Positions 7,566 to 15,635 are shown, numbered from the stretch's first letter. The stretch is 22,697 nt of DNA from Planctomycetota bacterium (GCA_022614705.1 JAKEIB010000245.1:1-22697); one strand, 5' to 3'. Notes: a model not told the origin generated them from the sequence alone. A program made the numbers and translations.

Positions 7566-9233
7566 CTACTCGGCCGGGCTGGCGCTTTGAACCGGTTCAC
7601 CCCACTCGGCGAGAAAATCATGCTCACATCTGGGGCAGCGGACTTTGCGGCCGAGGTAGGAGCCGCGCGCTTTGGTGGGGTGCTTGCAACCGGGGCAGGC
7701 GACTTGGAACCGCCAAGGGCCGTCGTCTGACGTGTCGAGTTTGTGGTCGCTCGGCAGACCGTCGAATTCGATGTCGGCGGCGTCGAGTTGCATCAACTGG
7801 TTCTGTGAAAGCTCGCGGATATCGGCGATGCGGTTGGCCATGCGGCGGATCGCGTGCTCGAACAGGTTGCGGACCGCCCGGCCGTTGCCGAAGTGCCGAT
7901 CGCGGCGACGATGCAATTCGGCGAGGCCGACCAAGAGTTTTGGGCGCGTGCCCGTGGCCAGCGTGTAATGGTTCCTTTCGCACAGCCAGCCGAAGATGCG
8001 GGCCAGCTCCACGGGCGAATAGTCGTCGAAATGCAGCACGCGGTTGAAACGCGACGACAGGCCCGGGTTGGAATTTATAAGCGCGTCCATCTCGCACGGG
8101 TAGCCGGCGAGAACCACGACCAACCGGGCGCGATCGTCCTCTGCCCGCTTGAGCAAGGTCTGGATCGCTTCGCCACCGTACACGTCTTGCCCTTCTTGAA
8201 ACACCAGGCTGTACGCTTCGTCGATAAACAGCACGCCGTCGAGCGCTTCGTTGATCTTGGCGTGCGTCTTCGGGCCGGTCTGACCCATGTATTCGGCCAC
8301 GAGGCCGGAGCGATCGGTCTCCACGAGGTGGCCTTTGTCGAGGATGCCCATCGCGCCGAAGATTTTGCCGAGGATCCGCGCGACAGTCGTTTTGCCGGTG
8401 CCCGGGTTGCCGGTGAACACCATGTGCAGGCTCATATCGGTGTCGGGCAACCCCGCTTCACCTCGGCGCTTTTGCAACATGAGATAGTTGGTGAGCGTAC
8501 GGACCTCATGCTTGATGCGATCCAGGCCGATCAGGGCGTCGAGTTCGGCGAGAGCTTCGGCGAGTGTAGCAGGCACGCTCCGCGTGCCGTCGCTCTTGGA
8601 TTCTTTTGACGTGGCTGCGGACGGCACACGGAGTGTGCCTGCTACTTTCAGCTTCTCGATCGCCTGCGCGCTCGCGGCATTTGCTTCGTCATGCTGTGTT
8701 GGCTCGTCGATCGGTATCTGCCGCAAATGGTGCTGCAACTCGGCCTGGATCGATTTCACAATGCCGGCCTCTTTATCGCCAAGCTTACCATCAGCGCGGG
8801 CCACGAGGTTGGCCAGGCGCATGACGAGCGTCTCCAGCGTGCCGATCCGGTCGCGCAGCGGCACAATGCGATCGAATGGCCGGATGAGGCTGTACCATTT
8901 AAGCTTTGCCACATCCTCGGCCGCCTTGCGGCTGGCGTCGCGAAGATTGTCGCCCGTGAGCCGTTTTCCCCACAGGTGCTCGAAAAGCACCTCGGCCATG
9001 AACTGCTCGGCCTCCGTCCACTTGCGGTCGGCTTCGCAGACATTGAAGTACACCTTGAGCACAAGCGCCCGGTGCAGGTCGTCCATCAACTGAACGAAGT
9101 CGTCGCCCTTTTTTGCGATGAGGTGCGGATACTCGTGGGCACACAGATTGCCGCTTGAAACGTACAGCTCGCGGCACTCGTCGAGAGTGCGCGTGAACAG
9201 TGAGGGCTGGTTCGGAACGTCAGGGGTGGGCAT
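7566..9233 (-). CDS. CbbX/SpoVK-type AAA+ ATPase with TerB-like region and C-terminal zinc ribbon
   Basis: A 555-residue protein. About 130-170 has the ARADGKLGDKEAGIVKSIQ pattern of TerB-like helical domains. The AAA+ core has Walker A GNPGTGKTT at 275-283, Walker B LFIDEAYS at 335-342 and SSRF at 393-396 as the arginine-finger region. This is the CbbX/SpoVK/EccA branch, known for remodelling protein complexes. Cys513, Cys516, Cys533 and Cys536 form a C-terminal zinc ribbon. The frame extends upstream to 9362 through a palindromic repeat, so the ATG at 9233 (MPTPDVPNQ) is preferred. Residues about 198-222 (GTLRVPS...RSVPAT) are encoded by an inserted inverted repeat placed between the N-terminal region and the AAA core. 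Its partner is unknown; the downstream VOC gene is the best operon candidate. Confidence 0.85.
   Translation of the reverse strand: MPTPDVPNQPSLFTRTLDECRELYVSSGNLCAHEYPHLIAKKGDDFVQLMDDLHRALVLKVYFNVCEADRKWTEAEQFMAEVLFEHLWGKRLTGDNLRDASRKAAEDVAKLKWYSLIRPFDRIVPLRDRIGTLETLVMRLANLVARADGKLGDKEAGIVKSIQAELQHHLRQIPIDEPTQHDEANAASAQAIEKLKVAGTLRVPSAATSKESKSDGTRSVPATLAEALAELDALIGLDRIKHEVRTLTNYLMLQKRRGEAGLPDTDMSLHMVFTGNPGTGKTTVARILGKIFGAMGILDKGHLVETDRSGLVAEYMGQTGPKTHAKINEALDGVLFIDEAYSLVFQEGQDVYGGEAIQTLLKRAEDDRARLVVVLAGYPCEMDALINSNPGLSSRFNRVLHFDDYSPVELARIFGWLCERNHYTLATGTRPKLLVGLAELHRRRDRHFGNGRAVRNLFEHAIRRMANRIADIRELSQNQLMQLDAADIEFDGLPSDHKLDTSDDGPWRFQVACPGCKHPTKARGSYLGRKVRCPRCEHDFLAEWGEPVQSASPAE
8566..8645. 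repeat. REPIN-like paired mini-hairpins translated in frame inside the AAA+ gene
   Basis: Two 26-nt arms (8566-8591 and 8620-8645) in inverted orientation with 24 of 26 bases matching. Each arm begins (read inward) with GTAGCA and contains a perfect hairpin: GGCACGC-TCC-GCGTGCC in the left arm and its A/T-substituted version in the right. The two differences are compensatory within the stem. The element encodes a linker in the ATPase. Confidence 0.8.
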
Positions 9234-9255
9234 TGAAACGACGGTAATTAGTCTT

Positions 9256-9321
9256 GGGAGGGCGAGGCTCCCGCCGAGCCGATCGCCGGCGAAAAGCGGC
9301 TCAGCGGAGCTTCGCCCTCCC
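9256..9321. repeat. Palindromic repeat between queD-like gene and AAA+ gene
   Basis: Left arm 9256-9280 begins GGGAGGGCGAGGCTCC; right arm 9298-9321 is its near-perfect reverse complement with one gap and a few changes. The centre contains the 10-bp palindrome TCGCCGGCGA (9283-9292). It fills about half of the 129-bp gap between the two genes. It could fold in RNA but has no T-tract on either strand. Confidence 0.75.
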
Positions 9322-9362
9322 CAAAACTCGCCTCTGGCACTCGCTGCCTGCATTCGTAGCAA

Positions 9363-9845
9363 CTAACGCGACTCGCCAGCGCTGGCGAAGCCGCAGGTAT
9401 CTGAGGAACCACTCGATTGCGTGAGCGATGCCTCGGCAAATGACTCCTCGCTTTCCCAAAGCACCACCTTCGTGGCGGTGACGCCGGTGCCGGCCAGCAA
9501 TTGAGGGCAGACCTCGCGAAGCAGGTAGGCCGCCATGTTCTCGGCCGTCGGATTGTACGGCAGCACATAGTACTTGCACGGTTCGACGATCTTCACGGCG
9601 GCAAGGCCGTTTTCGTCCGACTCGTTGAGCACGAAACCGTGGTCCCAGTGTTCGTCCAACCAGCCCTTGAAGAGCCTTTTGAGGTCGGCAAAGTCAATGA
9701 CGCGGCCGACGTCGTCAACCACATCGCCCGTGACGTAGAAGTCGGCGACGTAGTTATGGCCGTGGAAGAATTCGCATTTGCCGCCGTGGCGGTGAAGGCG
9801 GTGGCCGGCGCAGAACTTGATCCGCCGCATGATGGTGATGCTCAT
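9363..9845 (-). CDS. queD: 6-pyruvoyl-tetrahydropterin synthase / QueD family enzyme
   Basis: A 160-residue T-fold enzyme. FCAGHRL (near residue 11) and CEFFHGHNY (near 24) supply the zinc-binding histidines and the catalytic cysteine region. YNPTAENMAAYLLREVCPQL and VVLWESEES are the conserved C-terminal helix and the pterin-anchoring Glu. Members convert dihydroneopterin triphosphate to 6-carboxytetrahydropterin (queuosine/7-deazapurine path) or to pyruvoyl-tetrahydropterin; sequence alone does not separate these, and no other queuosine gene is in the window. The ATG at 9845 begins MSITIMRRIKF. The longer open frame is repeat DNA. There is no Shine-Dalgarno; instead CATCCAG heptamers end 8 nt before the start. 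The extra Ser/Gly-rich C-terminus (after about 140) is not part of the family core. Confidence 0.85.
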   Translation of the reverse strand: MSITIMRRIKFCAGHRLHRHGGKCEFFHGHNYVADFYVTGDVVDDVGRVIDFADLKRLFKGWLDEHWDHGFVLNESDENGLAAVKIVEPCKYYVLPYNPTAENMAAYLLREVCPQLLAGTGVTATKVVLWESEESFAEASLTQSSGSSDTCGFASAGESR

Positions 9846-9853
9846 GGTCCGTC

Positions 9854-9881
9854 CTGGATGCTGGATACTGGATGCTGGAGC
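9854..9881 (-). repeat. Short heptamer array abutting the queD-like start
   Basis: Four CTGGATR-type heptamers on the plus strand (the last one degenerate), reading CATCCAG on the coding strand of the queD-like gene. They end 8 nt upstream of its ATG. They are the inverted partner of the large array at 10026-10197. Confidence 0.8.
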
Positions 9882-10025
9882 GAGCCGGGCCGGCCCCGAT
9901 GCCGGAGGCCGCCACTTCGCGCGGCACTCCAATTTGTATTTTCGTGCCGACGGGACTGTTTGGGAAGGATGATTTTGTGCACGATAGGTGAGGCACCTCA
10001 ACGAGCCTCACAACAGATCTCCGCC

Positions 10026-10197
10026 ATCCAGCACCCAGCACCCAGCACCCAGCACCCAGCATCCAGCATCCGCCATCCAGCATCCAGCATCCAGCACCCA
10101 GCATCCAGCACCCAGCATCCAGCACCCAGCATCCAGCACCCAGCACCCAGCATCCAGCACCCAGCATCCAGCATCCAGCACCCAGCACCCAGCACCC
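10026..10197 (+). repeat. 24-unit heptamer array AYCCAGC upstream of cardiolipin synthase
   Basis: Twenty-four consecutive 7-nt units without a single insertion or deletion, followed by a partial unit (ACCC). Units are ATCCAGC or ACCCAGC in equal numbers (12 each, counting the one variant ATCCGCC at 10068). Variation is almost confined to the second base. The array stops 6 nt before the cls ATG and takes the place of a ribosome-binding site. All three frames are open through it, which explains spurious long upstream extensions of neighbouring genes. Confidence 0.95.
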
Positions 10198-10203
10198 TTC
10201 CCC

Positions 10204-11640
10204 ATGATCGACGTTGCCATTCTGGAACTCATCGGCGTCGTGGCATTTCTGTTGCACGTCGCGGGAATCTTGGCTGCCGGTTATGCCGTGATGACGGCGC
10301 GGACGTCGCAGGGCGCGATCGCCTGGGCCCTGTGCCTCATCATGCTGCCTTACGTCACGCTGCCGGCGTATTTGGTCTTTGGCCGCGGAAAATTCTTAGG
10401 CTACGTCAAGGCGCGTCGCGCGGGCGATTCGCAGATCGACCATCTGGCCCGCGCGCTCGAAAAGAAGATGCGCATGTTTCGCGTGCGCGACGAGGATTTC
10501 GATCCGAAGTACGCAGCGCTCGAGGACCTAGCCCAGATGCCGTTTACGAGTCACAACGACGCGACGCTGCTCATCAATGGCAAAGCCGCGTTTGCGGCGA
10601 TGTTTGCTGGCATGGAAGCCGCCAAGGATTACATCATCGTGCAGTTCTATATCATCCGCGACGACAACTTGGGGCGCGAGCTGAAGTCGCTGTTGGAACG
10701 CAAGTCGCGCGACGGTGTGCGCGTTTACGTTCTGTTTGACGAGATCGGCTGCTACCACTTGCCACGAGCGTATCGGCGAGAGCTCGCCGAAGCGGGCGTA
10801 GTGATCCTGCAGTTTCGTACGTCGAAAGGTCTGCGGAATCGGTTTCAGGTCAATTTCCGCAACCATCGCAAGATCGTGATCGCCGATGGCAACGTCGCCT
10901 ACGTGGGCGGGCTCAACGTGGGCGATGAATACCTCGGCAAACACAAGAAATTCGGGCCGTGGCGCGATACGCACGTCGAGGTCCGCGGACCGGTGGTGCA
11001 GGCGATTCAATTCACGTTTCTTGAGGATTGGTACTGGGCGACGGGAAGCGTTCCCGATCTGGATTGGACGCCGAACCCGGCGCCGGACGAAAACGAAGTA
11101 GCGCTGTGCCTGGCGTCCGATCCTTCGGACCTAATCGAAACGTGCGGCCTGTTCTTCTTGCACGCGATCAACTCGGCTCGCGTACGGATTTGGATCGCCA
11201 GCCCTTATTTCGTGCCGGACGAATCGCTCATGGCCGCGTTACAACTGGCGGCAATTCGGGGCGTTGACGTGCGCGTGATGCTGCCGCAGATTCCCGACCA
11301 CAAGCTCGTGTACCTGGCCGGTTTCTCCTACATCGCCGAGGCCGAGCCGGCCGGCGTGAAATTCTACCGTTACCAGCCCGGATTCATGCATCACAAGGTG
11401 ATTTTGGTCGACGACGACCTGGCGGCCGTGGGAACGGCGAATTTCGATAACCGTTCGATCCGCCTGAATTTCGAGCTGATGCTGGTGTTCGCCGACAAAG
11501 CGTTCGCGGCGACCGTGTGCGACATGCTGGAAAAGGACTTCGCCGAATGCCGGCAGGCCACGGCCGACGAATTGGCATCGCGGCCGTATCCGTTCCGGAT
11601 CGCCGTGCGCGTGGCGCGATTGTTGGCGCCGATTTTGTAG
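10204..11640 (+). CDS. cls: Cardiolipin synthase (phospholipase D superfamily)
   Basis: A 478-residue membrane enzyme that condenses phosphatidylglycerol molecules (or related donors) to cardiolipin. Two N-terminal transmembrane segments (about 8-30 and 38-60) are followed by two PLD domains. HKD motif 1 is HRKIVIAD at 221-228; HKD motif 2 is HHKVILVD at 396-403, followed by GTANFDNRS. Order and length fit bacterial ClsA-type enzymes. The ATG at 10204 begins MIDVAILELIG directly after the heptamer array. Longer frames upstream translate only the repeat. No Shine-Dalgarno is present. It is divergent from the queD-like gene and convergent with the outer-membrane-type gene downstream. Confidence 0.93.
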   Translation: MIDVAILELIGVVAFLLHVAGILAAGYAVMTARTSQGAIAWALCLIMLPYVTLPAYLVFGRGKFLGYVKARRAGDSQIDHLARALEKKMRMFRVRDEDFDPKYAALEDLAQMPFTSHNDATLLINGKAAFAAMFAGMEAAKDYIIVQFYIIRDDNLGRELKSLLERKSRDGVRVYVLFDEIGCYHLPRAYRRELAEAGVVILQFRTSKGLRNRFQVNFRNHRKIVIADGNVAYVGGLNVGDEYLGKHKKFGPWRDTHVEVRGPVVQAIQFTFLEDWYWATGSVPDLDWTPNPAPDENEVALCLASDPSDLIETCGLFFLHAINSARVRIWIASPYFVPDESLMAALQLAAIRGVDVRVMLPQIPDHKLVYLAGFSYIAEAEPAGVKFYRYQPGFMHHKVILVDDDLAAVGTANFDNRSIRLNFELMLVFADKAFAATVCDMLEKDFAECRQATADELASRPYPFRIAVRVARLLAPIL

Positions 11641-11673
11641 CAACAGTGGTCGCGTCTCTCCAAAACGCGAATC

Positions 11674-11692
11674 CGAGTTTCGGAGAAACTCG
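11674..11692. terminator. Possible bidirectional terminator hairpin
   Basis: CGAGTTT-CGGAG-AAACTCG forms a 7-bp stem with a 5-nt loop in the 62-bp gap between the convergent cls and outer-membrane-type genes. There is no T-tract, so intrinsic termination is uncertain; location is the main support. Confidence 0.35.
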
Positions 11693-11702
11693 ACAACGTG
11701 TG

Positions 11703-12578
11703 TTACCAATACCGGAACGACAGGCCGGTGCCCGTAAAGAAGTCGTCGGCGGCCGAGTTGAGGCCGACGCCGGCGCGGATGTCCCATTGCAAGTCGTTGT
11801 TGAACAGCACCGTGAAGCCGCCGTTGAAGTAGTTTTCGACGCGGTTGGTGTCCGCGCTCGTGGGAGCGATCACGAACCACTCCACGTAGCTGCCGACGCG
11901 ATCAGACCACGAGTGGCCGACCGTCCATGACTGCGAAAATTCCGAATACGAGTCAAACGTCACGTCGTCGATCGCGTTGTTGATGGCGGTCGAGCCGCCG
12001 GTCGACCATTCGTCGTTGATTTCCCAAGAATACAGGTAGTTGAATCCGGGCAGCACTTCGTCGGCGGTGAGCTCCGACGAGCCGCTGGGCACGGTCATTT
12101 GCAAAATGATCGCCGTCTCCGGCAACAAACATTCCTGCGGCGTGAGGGCAATCTTCATGCCCAGGCCCAAGTCCTCGGCGCCAGAGACCGAATCTTCGAC
12201 GCCGCCGATTTCGGTCTCCTCGTCGAAGTAATTCCACTCGATGCGGAACTCGAACCACTCGGCAAACATGCCGACGCGGAGCAGCGACTCCGGAAATGAG
12301 TGGCTGCGCGTGCGGTCGTCGCCAGCGCTGTCGTAGGTGAACGTGTAACCGGTTTCCAGTTGCACGACGCCGTAGCCGACCGTTACGCTCGATTCGGTAA
12401 AGTCGGGCCGATCGGTGACGAGCGGCTCGTAGAGGTCCGGTCCACCTTCGAAGCTCGTGCCGTAGCTCCACTGCATCAGCGTCTTGCGATAGCCGTTTTC
12501 GGACGCGAGGCAGTCGGGCGCGATCGCGAACACGGCGAATAAGGCGGAGTAGCGCAGTACGGCGGAGTATGGAACCAT
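11703..12578 (-). CDS. Secreted outer-membrane beta-barrel-type protein (Phenol_MetA_deg/transporter-like)
   Basis: A 291-residue protein with an N-terminal signal peptide (about 1-26; hydrophobic LFAVFAIAPDCLAS). Then comes LVTDRPDFTESSVTVGYGVVQLETGYTF, the hallmark opening of the MetA-pathway/transporter family. The rest alternates short amphipathic strands and ends in FRYW with the terminal aromatic residue typical of outer-membrane barrels. The family is poorly defined and no substrate can be assigned. The ATG at 12578 is chosen because the signal peptide starts there. The n-region is encoded by a 9-nt repeat (12543-12569). No convincing Shine-Dalgarno is present. It is the last gene of a minus-strand run behind yqgE, but 237 bp of mostly repeat DNA separates them. 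Confidence 0.75.
   Translation of the reverse strand: MVPYSAVLRYSALFAVFAIAPDCLASENGYRKTLMQWSYGTSFEGGPDLYEPLVTDRPDFTESSVTVGYGVVQLETGYTFTYDSAGDDRTRSHSFPESLLRVGMFAEWFEFRIEWNYFDEETEIGGVEDSVSGAEDLGLGMKIALTPQECLLPETAIILQMTVPSGSSELTADEVLPGFNYLYSWEINDEWSTGGSTAINNAIDDVTFDSYSEFSQSWTVGHSWSDRVGSYVEWFVIAPTSADTNRVENYFNGGFTVLFNNDLQWDIRAGVGLNSAADDFFTGTGLSFRYW
12543..12569. repeat. 9-nt tandem repeat encoding a signal-peptide n-region
   Basis: Three 9-nt units (GGCGGAGTA, GCGCAGTAC, GGCGGAGTA) that are read as YSAVLRYSA at the very start of the outer-membrane-type protein. The first and third units are identical. Confidence 0.6.
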
Positions 12579-12743
12579 GGCGTGCGAGATGAACGATGTT
12601 AGCGGCTCGATTAGTAGGATATTCGACGTGAACTCGAGGCATTCCGCACAGAAAGCGCTGCACGAGTTTTGACGAATCAAAACTTTGCGCGGTGGGCTGT
12701 AAAGATGTGACGAACGTGTCGATCGTCACGTGGCTGGGACGCG

Positions 12744-12812
12744 CTGTAGCTGGCCTCTGTGAGGCTGGCTTAGGACGCGCGGAGAGGCCGGGGTCACAGA
12801 CCCCAGCTACAG
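12744..12812. repeat. REPIN-like pair of GTAG hairpins downstream of yqgE
   Basis: Two inverted arms, 12744-12770 and 12785-12812, both beginning (read inward) CTGTAGCTGG. The left arm folds as GCCTC-TGT-GAGGC, the right (reverse complement) as GGGTC-TGT-GACCC. The stems differ by paired, compensatory changes. The element starts 3 nt beyond the yqgE stop. A third, single copy lies at 15987-16010 in the mcsA leader. Confidence 0.8.
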
Positions 12813-12815
12813 AAA

Positions 12816-13385
12816 TCAATTCAACGACGGGTCGGCCGGGACGTGTTCCAGATTCAGCTCGGGGGCCATGATCTCAAGACCAATGCGCTGCGTGACCGTT
12901 TTCCAGATCGATTCATGATCGGCGAAAACGTCGTCAACGGTTGCGCGGGTCCAGAGCCAGCCGCCGGCCTTCATTTCGTTTTCAAGTTGTCCGCTGCCCC
13001 AGCCGGCATGTCCGCTGTAAAGCCGAATCGCCGCGCTCTTGCGGCGCACGATCACATCCAGCGAATCTCGATGCGTCGCCACGTGCAGCCCGAGCAGCAC
13101 CTCGTACTCGCTGAATTCCTCGACCGAATGCAACGCCACAAGTTGCCCGGGCATCACGGGCCCGCCAACGTAAATGAAGTCCTCACGGTCACATGGATCG
13201 ATGCCCACCAACTCCCAAACTTCACGAACCGTTCGATTCGACGGGCGATTGATCACCACGCCCATCGCGCCTTGGACATTGTGTTGAATCATCAGTACGA
13301 CCGACTGCGCGAAATTGGGATCGCGCAAATAGCGCGAAGCGACGAGGAAATGTCCGGTAAGGTATGTGTCGGCCATAATGGGCAT
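12816..13385 (-). CDS. YqgE/AlgH family protein
   Basis: A 189-residue protein. GHFLVASRYLRDPNFAQSVVLMIQHNVQGAMGVVINRP is the family's N-terminal signature, and FIYVGGPVMPGQLVALHS plus RLYSGHAGWGSGQLENEM are the other two conserved blocks. The biochemical function of the family is not established. The ATG at 13385 has GGGA about 5 nt upstream; a second in-frame ATG at 13376 (MADTYLTG) is also possible. The longer frame overlaps the Uma2 gene and is rejected. It lies 20 bp after the Uma2 stop on the same strand, so it is probably cotranscribed with it. Confidence 0.88.
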   Translation of the reverse strand: MPIMADTYLTGHFLVASRYLRDPNFAQSVVLMIQHNVQGAMGVVINRPSNRTVREVWELVGIDPCDREDFIYVGGPVMPGQLVALHSVEEFSEYEVLLGLHVATHRDSLDVIVRRKSAAIRLYSGHAGWGSGQLENEMKAGGWLWTRATVDDVFADHESIWKTVTQRIGLEIMAPELNLEHVPADPSLN

Positions 13386-13405
13386 CGCTTCCCGTGAGAG
13401 CTCCG

Positions 13406-13993
13406 TTATTCGAACGCCTGTCGCACGGCAAATGACAACTCCGGCGCGGCGAGTGGCGAGACAAGGTCGTCGCCTTGCCGCGTTTCGACCAACTTGTATC
13501 TGCCGGCTTCGGGTTCGCGATGGATGATGAGCATTTCGCGTTCCAAATCGGCGATCCAATATTCGGGAATTCCCGCCCTCGCGTAAATTGGCAGCTTAAT
13601 TTGCTGATCGCGACGCAGAGAGGATTCAGCCGCTTCAATTACCAGCAGAACGTCTGATGCATCTGGCAGTTTCGTCTTGTAGTGACCGGGTCGTTTTCGC
13701 AACAACATGAAGTCCGGATCGAAAACCTGGCCCTCAGCGATAGTAAGTGTGCCCTGAACCGCAATATCGCAAGTTTCCAGGAGCGGTGCGAAGACACGAA
13801 GGATGCTCATGAGAAAACTATTATGCGGTATCCCTGCTGGCGACATCTCGACAATCATCCCTCCGATAAGTTCGACGTGATCGTCCCGCCCCAGGACACC
13901 TTTCTCGATCATCTCCAAATAGTCCGCTGTGCTGAATCGATGTAGCGGCGCAATCTGAATGACGTCGATCGTGGGTATAGGAATCGTAGACAT
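13406..13993 (-). CDS. Uma2-family (DUF820) restriction-endonuclease-like protein
   Basis: A 195-residue PD-(D/E)xK-fold protein of a family strongly expanded in cyanobacteria and planctomycetes. The conserved blocks are FSTADYLEMIEKGVLGRDDHVELIGGMIVEMSP (N-terminal), VFDPDFMLLR with the catalytic Asp, LLVIEAAESS with the catalytic Glu, and PIYARAGIPEYWIADL. The catalytic-type residues are intact. The cellular role is unknown for almost all members, and many genomes carry dozens of copies that may be mobile. It sits 20 bp upstream of yqgE. Confidence 0.88.
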   Translation of the reverse strand: MSTIPIPTIDVIQIAPLHRFSTADYLEMIEKGVLGRDDHVELIGGMIVEMSPAGIPHNSFLMSILRVFAPLLETCDIAVQGTLTIAEGQVFDPDFMLLRKRPGHYKTKLPDASDVLLVIEAAESSLRRDQQIKLPIYARAGIPEYWIADLEREMLIIHREPEAGRYKLVETRQGDDLVSPLAAPELSFAVRQAFE

Positions 13994-14074
13994 AGATTGG
14001 ATTATATCATATCGCCGAAGCGCGTCGCTACTAAGGACGTTATGTTGTGCATCTAAGCGACGCCAGGCCGCGGT

Positions 14075-15619
14075 TTATAAAGCTCGGTGTTGCGTGATTT
14101 CGATTGCTTTCAACAGGCCGCGGGCTTTGTTGAGTGTCTCCTCGTATTCGTTCGCGGGGATGCTATCGGCGACGATGCCGGCGCCGGCTTGGACGTACGC
14201 CGTGCCGTTTTCGATGACGATCGTGCGCAGGGCGATGCACGTGTCCATGTTGCCGGCGAAGTCGATGTAGCCGACGGCGCCGGCGTACGGGCCGCGACGA
14301 TGGGGTTCTATCTCGTCGATGATCTGCATCGCGCGGACCTTGGGCGCGCCGGAAACCGTGCCGGCCGGCAAGCAGGCGGCCAGCGCGTCGAAGGCGTCAC
14401 GGTCCTTCGTGAGCTGGCCGGTCACGTTCGACGTGATGTGCATCACGTGGCTGTAGCGCTCGATGACCATCACGTCCGAGATTTCCACGGACCCGTACTG
14501 AGCGACCCGGCCAACGTCGTTGCGGCCAAGGTCGACGAGCATGACGTGCTCGGCCCGTTCCTTGGGATCGGCCAGCAGCTCTTCGGCGAGGCGCTGGTCT
14601 TCCTCCTCCGTGCGTCCGCGACGACGCGTGCCGGCGAGCGGGCGCACCGTGACTTTGCCGTCCACAACTCGCACCATGATCTCCGGCGAGCTGCCCACCA
14701 GCGTGCAATGCGGAGTGCGCAGAAAGAACATGAACGGGCTTGGGTTCACGACACGCAACGTACGATAGACCTCGAACGGGTCGACCAACAACGGCACGGT
14801 CAGTCGCTGGCTGATTACCACTTGGAAAATGTCGCCCGCCCGAATGTACTCGACGCACTCGCGGACGGCGTCTTCAAATTGCGATCGGGTGAAGTTTGAC
14901 TTGTAATCGAGCTTGGCGTCGCCGCCCGTGTCGATGTCGGCGGGTGGGAGCGAGTCCGTCGGCGTTGAAAGTTTTTCTACGAGTCGATCCACGCGCCGGC
15001 AACCCTCAGCATACGCCGCTTGAAGATCCGCTTGCGTCTTCGCCAGAACCACCACAATCGTCGTCTTCTGCACATTGTCGAACACTATCATGTGGTCATA
15101 GAAGGCAAACGACAAATCGGAGAGCTTGCGATCGTCATTTGGAGCGTTCGGCAAGTTCTCCACGTAGCGGACCGTGTCGTACCCCGCGTAACCGACGGCG
15201 CCGCCTACGAACGGCGGCAGCTCCGGCAATTTGGCGACACGGAATTTGTTTACTAGATCGCGCAGCTTCGCGAGTGGATTCGACTCTGCAGTAGTCGAAT
15301 CGTAGGTCTCTTCTTCGATTTCGCACGATATATCATCTGTATCTGCCGGTGAGACTGATTTAGGCGGGTCGTAACGGATCGTAAAAGAATTTCCCCTCGC
15401 CTCCACGCTCACAAACGGCTCCGCCGCCAGGAAACTGTATCGCCCCACCTTTTCGCCGCCGATGACGCTTTCGAAGAGGCAGGCCGGGCCGCCATCGTCG
15501 ATCTTGTGGAACGCGCTCACGGGCGTGAGCACGTCGCTCAGCACGCGGCGGTAGACGGGCACGTAGTCGGCGGTGCTAGCCAGCTTCGAGAAAGTGGCGA
15601 AATCTGGATAATGCGGCAT
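14075..15619 (-). CDS. trpE: Anthranilate synthase component I
   Basis: A 514-residue chorismate-utilising enzyme that makes anthranilate with TrpG in the first step of tryptophan synthesis. The N-terminal part has ACLFESVIGGEKVGRYSF (about 47-64), corresponding to the LLES-containing tryptophan-binding site, so feedback inhibition is plausible. The C-terminal chorismate-binding domain shows GRNDVGRV (about 365), PAGTVSGAPKVRAM (about 416) and GPYAGAVGYI, followed by QAGAGIVADS. These fit TrpE; an aminodeoxychorismate synthase PabB remains a weaker alternative. No trpG or other trp gene is nearby. A large hairpin lies in the leader 16 nt before the ATG (15636-15674). Confidence 0.9.
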   Translation of the reverse strand: MPHYPDFATFSKLASTADYVPVYRRVLSDVLTPVSAFHKIDDGGPACLFESVIGGEKVGRYSFLAAEPFVSVEARGNSFTIRYDPPKSVSPADTDDISCEIEEETYDSTTAESNPLAKLRDLVNKFRVAKLPELPPFVGGAVGYAGYDTVRYVENLPNAPNDDRKLSDLSFAFYDHMIVFDNVQKTTIVVVLAKTQADLQAAYAEGCRRVDRLVEKLSTPTDSLPPADIDTGGDAKLDYKSNFTRSQFEDAVRECVEYIRAGDIFQVVISQRLTVPLLVDPFEVYRTLRVVNPSPFMFFLRTPHCTLVGSSPEIMVRVVDGKVTVRPLAGTRRRGRTEEEDQRLAEELLADPKERAEHVMLVDLGRNDVGRVAQYGSVEISDVMVIERYSHVMHITSNVTGQLTKDRDAFDALAACLPAGTVSGAPKVRAMQIIDEIEPHRRGPYAGAVGYIDFAGNMDTCIALRTIVIENGTAYVQAGAGIVADSIPANEYEETLNKARGLLKAIEITQHRAL

Positions 15620-15635
15620 GGATTTGATCCGGCAC

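Noticed and set aside
10026..10197. CRISPR-like array
   Set aside because: Units are 7 nt and contiguous, with no spacers and no cas genes. It is a plain short tandem repeat.
9988..10203. N-terminal extension of the cardiolipin synthase and mirrored frames on the other strand
   Set aside because: They translate only the heptamer array, which is open in all frames. The real protein begins at 10204 with its first membrane segment.
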